Below are positions 26,134 to 34,282 of a DNA stretch of 64,000 nucleotides, in pieces. The DNA lies in contig CAZYHZ010000007.1 in the NCBI GenBank assembly GCA_964647625.1, positions 40,474 through 104,473 on the forward strand. Direction: 5' to 3'. The position numbers and the translations under genes were made by a program. The notes under the pieces are model-generated. The model saw only the letters and a list, made by a program, of their open reading frames with translations, searched no databases and was not told where the DNA came from. The stretch's first letter is position 1; every line of letters starts with the position of its first letter. This DNA is from DASRJG01 sp964647625. GTDB lineage: Bacteria > Acidobacteriota > Polarisedimenticolia > Polarisedimenticolales > DASRJG01.

Positions 26134-29073
26134 TTACGGGCAGGACCCCTTGGTGTCGACGAGGTACTCGTACGAGAAGCCGTCGGTCGCGGGCGCGGGG
26201 TCGGTGAAGCTCGTCCCGGAGACGACCCAGCACGTCGCCGTCGCGAAATCCGCCGGCGCCGGACCGGTGGCCCGCCGCACCCGATAGACCCCCGTCGCGG
26301 CCGAATCGATCCAGCCGAGCGCAATGGCCCCGGTGACCGGAGCTTTGGTCAAGGTGAACTGCACCACGCCGTTCTGGACCGGCACCGCCATGTCGGACTG
26401 GATCTCCGTCGCGGACAGCGCCCGGTTGTAGATGCGAATCTCGTCGAGTGTGCCCTGGAAGAACTCGCCGTAGACGTCCGCGCCGATCGTCAGCGGCTGG
26501 CTCGACGTCGTCAAGGGAACCGTTCGCGGGGTGGTCGCCACCTGCGTTCCGTTGAGGTACAGGCGGAGCCTGGTTCCGTCGTACGTTCCGGCGAGATGGC
26601 TCCACACGCCGACGGGAAGCGTCTGCGTGCCGAATACGTTCAGATTGCCGGACGTGAACGTCGCCCCGATCGCCGGCAAGCCGTTCGTGTCGGACGAGGC
26701 CATCAGGTAGTAGCGGTCCGTATTCTTGTGGACGATCGCCGTCCACGACGGCGAGGCGGCCGCGGGCTTCACCCACGCCTCGACCGTCATCGCGGCGGCG
26801 AGATCGAGCGACGGCGCATCCGGTACGTCCACCTCGGACGTGCTGCCGTTGAACGCCATCCCGCCGCCGAATTTCCCTTGCCCCGTCCAGGCGGCGCCGT
26901 TGATCGCTCCCACGTTCGCAAGGCCCGACAGGTCCACGGCACCCGTCCCCGCGCCCTCGTTGAATCCCCACGCGGCCACGAGCCCCCCGGTCGCTGGGCT
27001 GGATGCCGCGGAGACGACGTCCGAGTAACCGCCCTGGTTCCCGCGGGCGTCCTCAGCGCGCACCCGGTACGAGTAGGCCGTGCTCGCGACAAGGCCGAGA
27101 TCGTCGAACGACGTCCCCGTCCGCTTCCCGATCTGGAGGAAATTGGTGCATCCGTTGCCGGTGCAACGCTCGATCGAATAGTCGACGACGCCGATGTCGT
27201 CCGACGAGGCTCCCCAAGAGAGGCTGATCTGACCCGGCCCGGCCGAGACGATCATGATCCCGGGGATGGGATTGGGAGGCGTGTTGTCGGCGACCGCAAT
27301 CACCGTCACTTGATTCGACGGAACGCTCACGTTGCCGGCCGCATCCCGCGCGCGCACGACGTAGTAGTAAGTCCCCGAATCCATCCCGATGTCGGTATAG
27401 CCGGTGTCCGTCGTCTGCCCGATGCGGTTCGCGGCGGCCGGAGCGAAACCGGACAGGGTCGAGCGATGGACGTCGTACCCGGCAACGGCGACGTCGTCGG
27501 TCGCGGCCGACCAGCTCAACGCCACCTGCCCAGGCGTCGGCATCGCGGTCAAGCTCGCCGGAGCGCTCGGCGGTTGAGAGTCGGACGAGGGCGATGGAAG
27601 ACGGGTCATCGCCGCCACCGACGGAATGCCGTTCGTGTCCACGACGAACAGCATGTAGGGGCCGGGCGGCGCGATGTTGCCGTTCGGAGGCGCATGCGCG
27701 GTCAACGCGCCCGTGCCCGTTTCGAACGCGATCGGGACGTAGCGCTGATTCTCGTTGAACGAGTGAGTCACGGCACCCAGCCCGACGAGCGCCACCGACC
27801 CGATCCGCGCGGCATCCGGCGTTGTCACGCTGAACGCCGCGCCGTAAGGAATCACGGACGGCGCCGAGGTGATCGCCGGGCGCGCGCCCTTGAACAGATA
27901 AGGCGGGGAAAAGATTTCGGCGTTCTGCTGATCGTTGGGGACCGGGACGGGACAGGGATGCGTGCAGGCTTGCCTCCCCCCGCCGGCGACGAGAACCGTC
28001 GCGTCCGGAAGCAACAGCGCCGTCGAATGGTACTGGCGGGGATTCTGGGCCGCGCTCATCGTCGTCCACGTTTTCGTCGCCGGCGACCACAGCTCCGCCG
28101 GATTCACGGCCACCGCGGGATTGGCCTTGTCGGTCGTCGTTCCTCCTCCGGTCGCCAGAACCTGGCCGTCGGGCAAGACCGTCAGGTTCAAATACGAGCG
28201 CGGATACTGCATCCAAGCGGTCGCCTGCCACGCGGGCGTGGGTTGCGTCATGTCGAGAACGTACGTGGAGGCGAGCGCCGGCTGACCTTCAGCGTCCTGG
28301 GTCGCCTTTCCGGCCTTCATGAGCTTTCCCGGCGCGTACATCACCGAGCTGTGGCCGTCGACGAGCAGCGGATCGACGGTGGTCCACGTCTGGGTGCCGA
28401 GGTCGAGCACCTGCGCGACCGTCGCGCTGTCGTCCTGCCCCTCGACGAGGATGCGTCCATCGGGAAGCACGAACGTGTGCGGGTAGTACTTGAAGGTCTT
28501 CCGCGCGCTGTCGGCCATCGGCGTCCAGATGTTCGTGACCGGATCGTAGATCTCGGGGCGATCCGCGATGCACGAGTTGCAAACCGTGGTCCCGCCCTGA
28601 ACCAGGACGCGTCCGTCCGGGAGCGTCGTCAGCGTCGGGTAGTAGCGCCCCTGGGTCATCAGCGCGGCGGCCGTCCACGTCGCGCTCCTCGAATCGAACG
28701 TGCACGATTCCCGGGGACCGAGATCGTCCTGGGACCCGACGATCCCTCCGGCCACCAGGAGTCGCCCGTCCCCGAGATAGGTGTGGCCCGAGCAGAACAT
28801 GTTCACCGCAGGGTACGGGGTCGGCGTGAACGTGCCGGTCGCGGGCCGCCAGACCTCGATGCCGTTGCCGTCCGAATAGTCGGTCCAGGTCAGGACGTCG
28901 CCGCTCGGCAAGAGCTGCATGTGGACGGCCACGAGCGGCCAATTCTGGACCGGCGACCACTGCCCCACATCCGAGGGTGAGCCTTGCGCGCGCGCGAGGC
29001 TCGCCGCGGCGAGCACGGCGAGCGCGATGCGCACGGCCCGGGCCGGTGCATTGGGTTCCGCGCGCCGCGACAT
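26134..29073 (-). CDS. Copper-radical oxidase (glyoxal/galactose oxidase-like) with FN3 and LamG domains
   Basis: A 979-residue secreted protein. After a signal peptide (IALAVLAAASLARAQ) come kelch repeats and a galactose-oxidase C-terminal domain (to about residue 470), two FN3 domains, a LamG-like lectin domain (about 715-890) and a short beta domain ending GSCP. All copper-radical residues are identifiable: Cys in NMFCSGHTY, Tyr in GRYYPTLTTLPDG, Tyr-His in RQYHSTALLLPD, His in VTHSFNENQRY. Family enzymes oxidise primary alcohols or aldehydes and release H2O2. The gene starts 10 bp after the di-heme peroxidase gene and has a paralogue on the other side of it. Substrate unknown; exported sugars are plausible. 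Confidence 0.85.
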   Translation of the reverse strand: MSRRAEPNAPARAVRIALAVLAAASLARAQGSPSDVGQWSPVQNWPLVAVHMQLLPSGDVLTWTDYSDGNGIEVWRPATGTFTPTPYPAVNMFCSGHTYLGDGRLLVAGGIVGSQDDLGPRESCTFDSRSATWTAAALMTQGRYYPTLTTLPDGRVLVQGGTTVCNSCIADRPEIYDPVTNIWTPMADSARKTFKYYPHTFVLPDGRILVEGQDDSATVAQVLDLGTQTWTTVDPLLVDGHSSVMYAPGKLMKAGKATQDAEGQPALASTYVLDMTQPTPAWQATAWMQYPRSYLNLTVLPDGQVLATGGGTTTDKANPAVAVNPAELWSPATKTWTTMSAAQNPRQYHSTALLLPDATVLVAGGGRQACTHPCPVPVPNDQQNAEIFSPPYLFKGARPAITSAPSVIPYGAAFSVTTPDAARIGSVALVGLGAVTHSFNENQRYVPIAFETGTGALTAHAPPNGNIAPPGPYMLFVVDTNGIPSVAAMTRLPSPSSDSQPPSAPASLTAMPTPGQVALSWSAATDDVAVAGYDVHRSTLSGFAPAAANRIGQTTDTGYTDIGMDSGTYYYVVRARDAAGNVSVPSNQVTVIAVADNTPPNPIPGIMIVSAGPGQISLSWGASSDDIGVVDYSIERCTGNGCTNFLQIGKRTGTSFDDLGLVASTAYSYRVRAEDARGNQGGYSDVVSAASSPATGGLVAAWGFNEGAGTGAVDLSGLANVGAINGAAWTGQGKFGGGMAFNGSTSEVDVPDAPSLDLAAAMTVEAWVKPAAASPSWTAIVHKNTDRYYLMASSDTNGLPAIGATFTSGNLNVFGTQTLPVGVWSHLAGTYDGTRLRLYLNGTQVATTPRTVPLTTSSQPLTIGADVYGEFFQGTLDEIRIYNRALSATEIQSDMAVPVQNGVVQFTLTKAPVTGAIALGWIDSAATGVYRVRRATGPAPADFATATCWVVSGTSFTDPAPATDGFSYEYLVDTKGSCP
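26141..27260. repeat. Duplicated FN3-LamG coding segment (partner 30163-31280)
   Basis: The 3' 1.1 kb of this oxidase gene is closely similar at nucleotide level to the 3' part of its paralogue. For example GACCCAGCACGTCGCCGTCG occurs at about 26221 and 30243, with long matching tracts around it. The kelch halves are much less alike. Confidence 0.8.
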
Positions 29074-29083
29074 CTCGAAAGTC

Positions 29084-30157
29084 CTACAGCGATTCGAGGA
29101 AAGCGATCAGCGCATCGCGGTCGCGGAAATTGATGTTCGTGATCTGGAACTGGTTGTAGTGATCGATGACGTCGCGGAGCGTCGCAGCCGAATTGTCGTG
29201 GAAGTACGGAGCGGTGTGCTTGATGCCGCGAAGCGAAGGAATGTCGAACGCATTGAGATCGGACAGGTTCCCCGTGATTGCCGCTCGCCCGGGATCGGGG
29301 GTCGCAACGATCGTCACCGTGCCGTTTGGAGCGCGGAACGCGAGCCGGATCAGAGGCAGCTGAAGCCGGTTGGCCTCGCTGACGGAGACGTTGCTGAACG
29401 GACGGGCCTGGGCACCCGGGACCGAGGCCGTCTCGCCCCCGTGGCAACGTGCGCAATTCCTTTGGAACACGTCGCGTCCGGTGACGGCGGCGGGGCTCGT
29501 CACCGTCATGCTGAATCCGGGCGGGTTATCCGCCGGATCATCCGCCGGCTTCAACCGCTGGGGGTTGAAAGTGCCCGCCTCGAAATTCGCGAGGGCGGCC
29601 AGCTCGCGCGGGTTGGGGTCGCGGCCCGGCTGGAAATGCGACCGCACCGCGCCCAAGGCTTGCTCCTCGAGCGTCGCCGCGCGCCCATCCGCCTGATACG
29701 GCGCGGTCAACGCGACGTTGTCGATCGAGGGAACCGCCCGCCGGACCACGATCGAGCGCCTGAGCGGATCGTCGGGAAGGACGACGTTCGGCGCGAGCGG
29801 GATCTCGACGTTGACGAGCGCGTGCTGGAGCAGGCTCGTGTAATCACGCCCGGCGCCGTCGTCGCTGTCGATCGGGCGGAAGAGCGGGTCGTCGGGCTTT
29901 CTGTCGTGCACGGCCTGGACGGCGTCCGGGGTCAGCGCGTACTCCGCCTCGGGACGATGACAGGTCGCACACGTGCGGCCATTGCCGCCGAACGTCTCCG
30001 ACCTGAAGATCTGCTCTCCCCGCGAGCCGTCGGCCGCCGGAGTGTCGTCGACGAACGAGGCCCGCTTCGCGTCGCCGGCGAGCGCGGCGATCCAGGCCAA
30101 TGCCCCGCACAGCGCGAGGACGGTGAGGGCAATCCGGCCGAGGCCTCGGACTCTCAT
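29084..30157 (-). CDS. Di-heme cytochrome c peroxidase / MauG-family protein
   Basis: A 357-residue exported protein with a signal or anchor segment (IALTVLALCGALAWIAALAG). Two haem c sites are present: CATCH near residue 63 and CARCH near residue 240. The family's C-terminal HTAPYFHDNSAATLRDVIDHYN is present, with His and Tyr that could be axial or redox residues. Members reduce H2O2 or carry out long-range protein oxidation (MauG). ATG overlaps the stop of the upstream copper oxidase (ATGA) and the second oxidase starts 10 bp after its stop, so the three are one operon. It may consume the H2O2 made by the oxidases or oxidise their Tyr-Cys cofactor; this is inference. Confidence 0.88.
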   Translation of the reverse strand: MRVRGLGRIALTVLALCGALAWIAALAGDAKRASFVDDTPAADGSRGEQIFRSETFGGNGRTCATCHRPEAEYALTPDAVQAVHDRKPDDPLFRPIDSDDGAGRDYTSLLQHALVNVEIPLAPNVVLPDDPLRRSIVVRRAVPSIDNVALTAPYQADGRAATLEEQALGAVRSHFQPGRDPNPRELAALANFEAGTFNPQRLKPADDPADNPPGFSMTVTSPAAVTGRDVFQRNCARCHGGETASVPGAQARPFSNVSVSEANRLQLPLIRLAFRAPNGTVTIVATPDPGRAAITGNLSDLNAFDIPSLRGIKHTAPYFHDNSAATLRDVIDHYNQFQITNINFRDRDALIAFLESL

Positions 30158-33117
30158 GGGCAGGACCCTTTGGTGTCGACCAGGTAGTCGTAGGAGATGC
30201 CGTTCGTCGTCGACGCCGGATCGGTGAAGCTCGTCCCCGAAACGACCCAGCACGTCGCCGTCGCGAAATCCGCCGGGGCGGGACCGGTGGCCCGCCGCAC
30301 TCGATACACGCCCGTCGCGGCCGTATCGGTCCAGCCGAGTGCGATGGCCCCGGTGCCCGGCGCCTTGCTCAACGTGAACTGCACGACACCGCTCTGCACC
30401 GGCGTCGTCATGTCGGCCTGGATCTCGGCCGCCGAGAGCGCGCGGTTGTAGATGCGGATCTCGTCGATGGTGCCCTGGAAGAATTCGCCGTAGACGTCCG
30501 CACCGATCATCAGCGGATCGGTCGACGTCGTGAGGCTGGGCGCATGCGCCGTGCTCGCGATCTGAGTCCCGTTGAGATACAAACGGAGCCGGCTTCCGTC
30601 GTAGGTTCCCGCGAGATGGCTCCACACGCCGACCGGAAGCGTCTGAGCTCCGTAGACGTTCAAGTTGCCCGAGGTGAACGTCGCGCCGACGGCCGGGTAG
30701 CCGCTCGTGTCCGACGAGGCCATGAGGTAATAACGATCGGTATTCTTGTCGACGATCGCCTTCCACGTCGGTGAGCTCGATGCGGGCTTCACCCAAGCCT
30801 CGAGCGTCATCCCCGACGTGAGATCCAGGGAGTTCGCGTCCGGAACGTCCACCTCGGAGCTGCCGCCGTTGAAGGACATCCCGCCCCCGAACCTCCCCTG
30901 CGTCGTCCAGCCTGCGCCGTTGATCGCCCCGCCGTTCGCGAAGCCCGACACGTCCGCGGCTCCGGAACCGGTCCCTTCGTTGAAGCCCCAGGCCGCGACG
31001 AGACCGTTCGAGACCGCAGCGGTCGAGCCCACGACGACGTCGGAGTAGCCGCCCTGGTTGCCGCGGGCGTCCTCGGCGCGCACGCGGTAGCTGTAACTCG
31101 TGCCGGCGAGGAGCCCGAGATCGTCGAACGACGTGCCCGTCCGCTTTCCGATCTGAGCGAAGTTGGCGCACGAGCCTCCGGTGCAGCGCTCGATCGAGTA
31201 ATCCATCACGCCGACGTCGTCCGACGATCCGCCCCAATCGAGGCTGATCTGACCCGGCCCGGTCGAAACGATCACGAGCCCGGGGATCGGGCTCGGAGGC
31301 GTGGTATCGGCGACCACCGTCGCCGACGCTTGATTCGACGACAGGCTGACGTTGCCGGCCGCGTCGCGCGCGCGCACCACGTAGTCGTACGTCCCGGAGT
31401 CCATCCCCACGTCGGTGTAGGCCGTCCCGGCCGTTTGCCCGATCCGGTTCGAGTCGGACGGCGTGAATCCGGACGTCGTCGATCGGTGGACGTCGTAGCC
31501 GGCGACCCCGATGTTGTCGGAGGATGCGACCCACGAAAGATCGACCCGCCCCAGGGAGGGGGCCGCATTGAGCGTGCCGGGAGCCGACGGGGCTTGCCCG
31601 TCTTCCCAGGGCGCGGGCAGCCGAAGCCACGCCGCCGGCGACGGCACCCCGCTGCCGTTGACGATCGACATCATGTAATAGCCCGGCGGGGCCAGGGCCG
31701 CATTCGCCGGGGCGGTGACGCTCAACCCGCCGGCAACCTGCGTGAAGCTCAGCGACACGTATCGCTGGTTCGAGTTGAAGCCGTGCGTCACCGTGCCCTG
31801 ACCGATGAGCGACACACTCTGGATGCTCGCGGCATTGGGCGTCTGAATGACGAAGCTCTGGCCGTACGGCACGACGCTCGGCGATTGGGTGATCGACGGG
31901 CGGGTTCCATTGAACAAGTACGGAGGCGAGTAGATTTCGATGTCGAACTGCGGAATACCGAAGCTTCCCGGGTGCCCGCCGCCGCCGATGAACACGCGGC
32001 CATCGGGCAGGAGAAGTGCGGTGGAGTGATACAGGCGGGGCACCTGGCCGCTCGCGAGCGTCTTCCACATCTCGGTGTCGGGGTTCCACACCTCGGCGGG
32101 GTAGACCGCGTTCGCCAGGTCGGTGACGTCGGAATTGTGTCCTCCGCCGATCGCGAGGACCTTTCCGTCCGGGAGCATCACGAGATTGTGCTGGGTGCGT
32201 GTGTTCGCCATCGATGCGGTTTGCCGCCAGGCCGGGGCCGGAGCGGTCATGTCGATGACGTACGTCGTGGCGGCCGAGCTCTGCGGGTTGTAGTCGGGAT
32301 TTCGTCCCGAGCCGGATTTCATGATCTTCCCGGGGCGGTACATGACCGAGCTGCCGCCGTCGTATTTGTGGGCCGAGTCGACCGCGCTCCACGTTCCGGT
32401 GGTCAGATCGAGCACCTGGCTCACGATCGGGTCTTCCTGGGAGGCGGCAACGAACACGCGGCCGTCGGGGAGCGCATAGAGGTGCGGAAAGAGCGGAAGC
32501 CGCAGGCTCGCGGTCGTGATGGGGCTCCACGTCGCCGTCTGGGGGTCGTAGATCTCGGGAATGTCCGCGATGCCGAGGTGCGGCGCGTTGGGCTGCGTGC
32601 AATCGGTGCAGTTGATCGCGCCGGAGACGACGAGGATGCGGCCGTCGCCGAGCCGCACGACCGACGGATACCATCGCGCGTAGGCCATCGCGGTGGTGTC
32701 GGTCCAGATCCCCTGGACGGGATCGTAGATCGTCGAGCCGTTGATCCCCACGTAGCCGGCGACGTGCCCGCCCACGACGAAGATGCGCCCGTCGGTCAGC
32801 GGAACGCTGTCGGAGCAGAACAGGTCCGGGTTGTCCTCGTAAATGGCCGGCGAGCTCGTCAGCGACGCCGGTGAGAACAAGCGCGGCGGGGACGTCGAGT
32901 CGGTCACCGAGTCGTAGATCAACACGTTGCCCGTGGTCAGTAAGTTCGAGTGGATCGGGATGATCGGCAGCGTGACCGTCGCGCTCCACTGCCCGACTTG
33001 TGACGGATCGTTCCCTTGAGCGACGGCGGCACCGATGGCGAGCAGCATCGCCGCCCCGGAGAGCGTCAGCGCACGCGCGAAGGAGACGGCCTTGAATGTC
33101 CTCACCGGACGCGACAC
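30154..33117 (-). CDS. Copper-radical oxidase (glyoxal/galactose oxidase-like) with FN3 and LamG domains, paralogue
   Basis: A 987-residue secreted paralogue of the oxidase at 26134-29073 with the same domain order. I chose GTG 33117 because it follows AAAGG and gives a compact signal peptide (FARALTLSGAAMLLAIGAAVAQG); ATG or GTG options up to 33171 give an overlong n-region. Copper-radical residues are kept: Cys in PDLFCSDS, Tyr in ARWYPSVVRLGDG, Tyr-His in RLYHSTALLLPDG, His in VTHGFNSNQRY. It ends GSCP. It is the first gene of the oxidase-peroxidase-oxidase-adaptor operon and lies 129 bp after the UXS gene of the polysaccharide locus. Confidence 0.85.
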   Translation of the reverse strand: MSRPVRTFKAVSFARALTLSGAAMLLAIGAAVAQGNDPSQVGQWSATVTLPIIPIHSNLLTTGNVLIYDSVTDSTSPPRLFSPASLTSSPAIYEDNPDLFCSDSVPLTDGRIFVVGGHVAGYVGINGSTIYDPVQGIWTDTTAMAYARWYPSVVRLGDGRILVVSGAINCTDCTQPNAPHLGIADIPEIYDPQTATWSPITTASLRLPLFPHLYALPDGRVFVAASQEDPIVSQVLDLTTGTWSAVDSAHKYDGGSSVMYRPGKIMKSGSGRNPDYNPQSSAATTYVIDMTAPAPAWRQTASMANTRTQHNLVMLPDGKVLAIGGGHNSDVTDLANAVYPAEVWNPDTEMWKTLASGQVPRLYHSTALLLPDGRVFIGGGGHPGSFGIPQFDIEIYSPPYLFNGTRPSITQSPSVVPYGQSFVIQTPNAASIQSVSLIGQGTVTHGFNSNQRYVSLSFTQVAGGLSVTAPANAALAPPGYYMMSIVNGSGVPSPAAWLRLPAPWEDGQAPSAPGTLNAAPSLGRVDLSWVASSDNIGVAGYDVHRSTTSGFTPSDSNRIGQTAGTAYTDVGMDSGTYDYVVRARDAAGNVSLSSNQASATVVADTTPPSPIPGLVIVSTGPGQISLDWGGSSDDVGVMDYSIERCTGGSCANFAQIGKRTGTSFDDLGLLAGTSYSYRVRAEDARGNQGGYSDVVVGSTAAVSNGLVAAWGFNEGTGSGAADVSGFANGGAINGAGWTTQGRFGGGMSFNGGSSEVDVPDANSLDLTSGMTLEAWVKPASSSPTWKAIVDKNTDRYYLMASSDTSGYPAVGATFTSGNLNVYGAQTLPVGVWSHLAGTYDGSRLRLYLNGTQIASTAHAPSLTTSTDPLMIGADVYGEFFQGTIDEIRIYNRALSAAEIQADMTTPVQSGVVQFTLSKAPGTGAIALGWTDTAATGVYRVRRATGPAPADFATATCWVVSGTSFTDPASTTNGISYDYLVDTKGSCP

Positions 33118-33246
33118 GGTCGACCTTTCACCCGTCCCCGGCCCCGACTCGGGCACTCGCCAAAGCGTCAAGAATATACGCAGATCGGGGAGCGCCGCCG
33201 ACCCGATTCAAACGACCGGAAAACGCCGTTTCTCCCGAAAGATGCC

Positions 33247-34209
33247 CTAGCTCGCGGCCGGCTGCGTCCCCTTCCCGCCGAGCAGGTCGTCGAAATACTC
33301 GATTGTCTTGCGCAATCCTTCGGAGAGCGGCGTCGTGGCCTTCCATCCCAGTTTCGATTCTGCAATCGATGTGTCGGGCCGTCTCTGGCGCGGGTCGTCG
33401 GCGGGGAGCGGCTTCCGGACCAAAGGCGATCTCGAGCCGGTCAGCTTCAGGACCAGGTCCGCCAGCTCGGCGATGGTGAATTCTTCCGCGTTGCCGAGAT
33501 TGACCGGTCCGGTGAACTCGTCGCCCGTGTCCATCAGGCGGATGATCGCATCGACCAGATCCGAGACGTAGCAGAACGAGCGCGTTTGCGATGCGTCGCC
33601 GAACAGGGTGATCGGCTCGTTGGTGAGCGCTTGCACGATGAAGTTCGAGATGACGCGGCCGTCGTTCGGGTGCATGCGGGGGCCGTAGGTGTTGAAGATG
33701 CGCCCGACCTTGATGCGCAGCTGGTGCTGGCGGTAGTAATCGAAAAAGAGCGTCTCCGCGCACCGCTTGCCCTCGTCGTAGCACGAACGAAGGCCGGCCG
33801 GGTTGACGCGCCCCCAGTAGCTTTCGGGCTGGGGATGAACTTCCGGATCGCCGTAGACCTCGCTCGTCGAGGCCTGGAAGATCTTCGCCTTCACGCGCTT
33901 GGCGAGCCCCAGCATGTTGATCGCCCCGTGAACGCTCGTCTTGGTCGTCTGCACCGGATCGCGCTGGTAGTGGATCGGCGAGGCCGGGCACGCCAGGTTG
34001 AAGATCTCGTCCACCTCCACGTACAGAGGGAACGTCACGTCGTGCCGCATCAGCTCGAAACGAGGGTTGCCGAGCAGGTGCGCGACGTTTCGCTTGGTCC
34101 CCGTGTAGAAGTTGTCCACACAGAGCACGTCCCGGCCGAGCCCGACGAGGCGGTCGCACAGATGCGAGCCGAGGAACCCGGCCCCGCCGGTCACGAGCGC
34201 TTTGGTCAT
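33247..34209 (-). CDS. UDP-glucuronate decarboxylase-like NAD-dependent epimerase/dehydratase
   Basis: A 320-residue short-chain dehydrogenase. ATG 34209 (MTKALVTGG) is chosen because AAGGA lies before it and the NAD-binding GGAGFLGSHLCDRL then falls at the N-terminus. The active-site Tyr and Lys are in CYDEGKR. NFYTGTKRNVAHLLGNPRFE, DEIFNLACPASPIHYQ and GDASQTRSFCYVSDLVD are typical of UXS enzymes, which make UDP-xylose from UDP-glucuronate. Length fits. It supplies a nucleotide sugar to the adjacent glycan locus. A closely related epimerase specificity cannot be excluded. Confidence 0.88.
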   Translation of the reverse strand: MTKALVTGGAGFLGSHLCDRLVGLGRDVLCVDNFYTGTKRNVAHLLGNPRFELMRHDVTFPLYVEVDEIFNLACPASPIHYQRDPVQTTKTSVHGAINMLGLAKRVKAKIFQASTSEVYGDPEVHPQPESYWGRVNPAGLRSCYDEGKRCAETLFFDYYRQHQLRIKVGRIFNTYGPRMHPNDGRVISNFIVQALTNEPITLFGDASQTRSFCYVSDLVDAIIRLMDTGDEFTGPVNLGNAEEFTIAELADLVLKLTGSRSPLVRKPLPADDPRQRRPDTSIAESKLGWKATTPLSEGLRKTIEYFDDLLGGKGTQPAAS

Positions 34210-34282
34210 CTTGGGATCCTTCACACGCACGTCCTCCGGCACGACGCCACGGCCCAAGTAGACCGCACGAGCGAGGCGCCCT

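Noticed and set aside
25993..28980. Plus-strand open frame of 995 codons opposite the adaptor and oxidase genes
   Set aside because: It spans two well-supported minus-strand genes, is Arg/Gly-rich and shows no recognisable domain, so it is an antisense shadow.
29084..32989. 1301-codon frame that would fuse an upstream Arg-rich segment to the di-heme peroxidase
   Set aside because: The upstream part is an alternative frame of the oxidase gene. The peroxidase has its own ATG at 30157 overlapping the oxidase stop, with a signal segment right after it.
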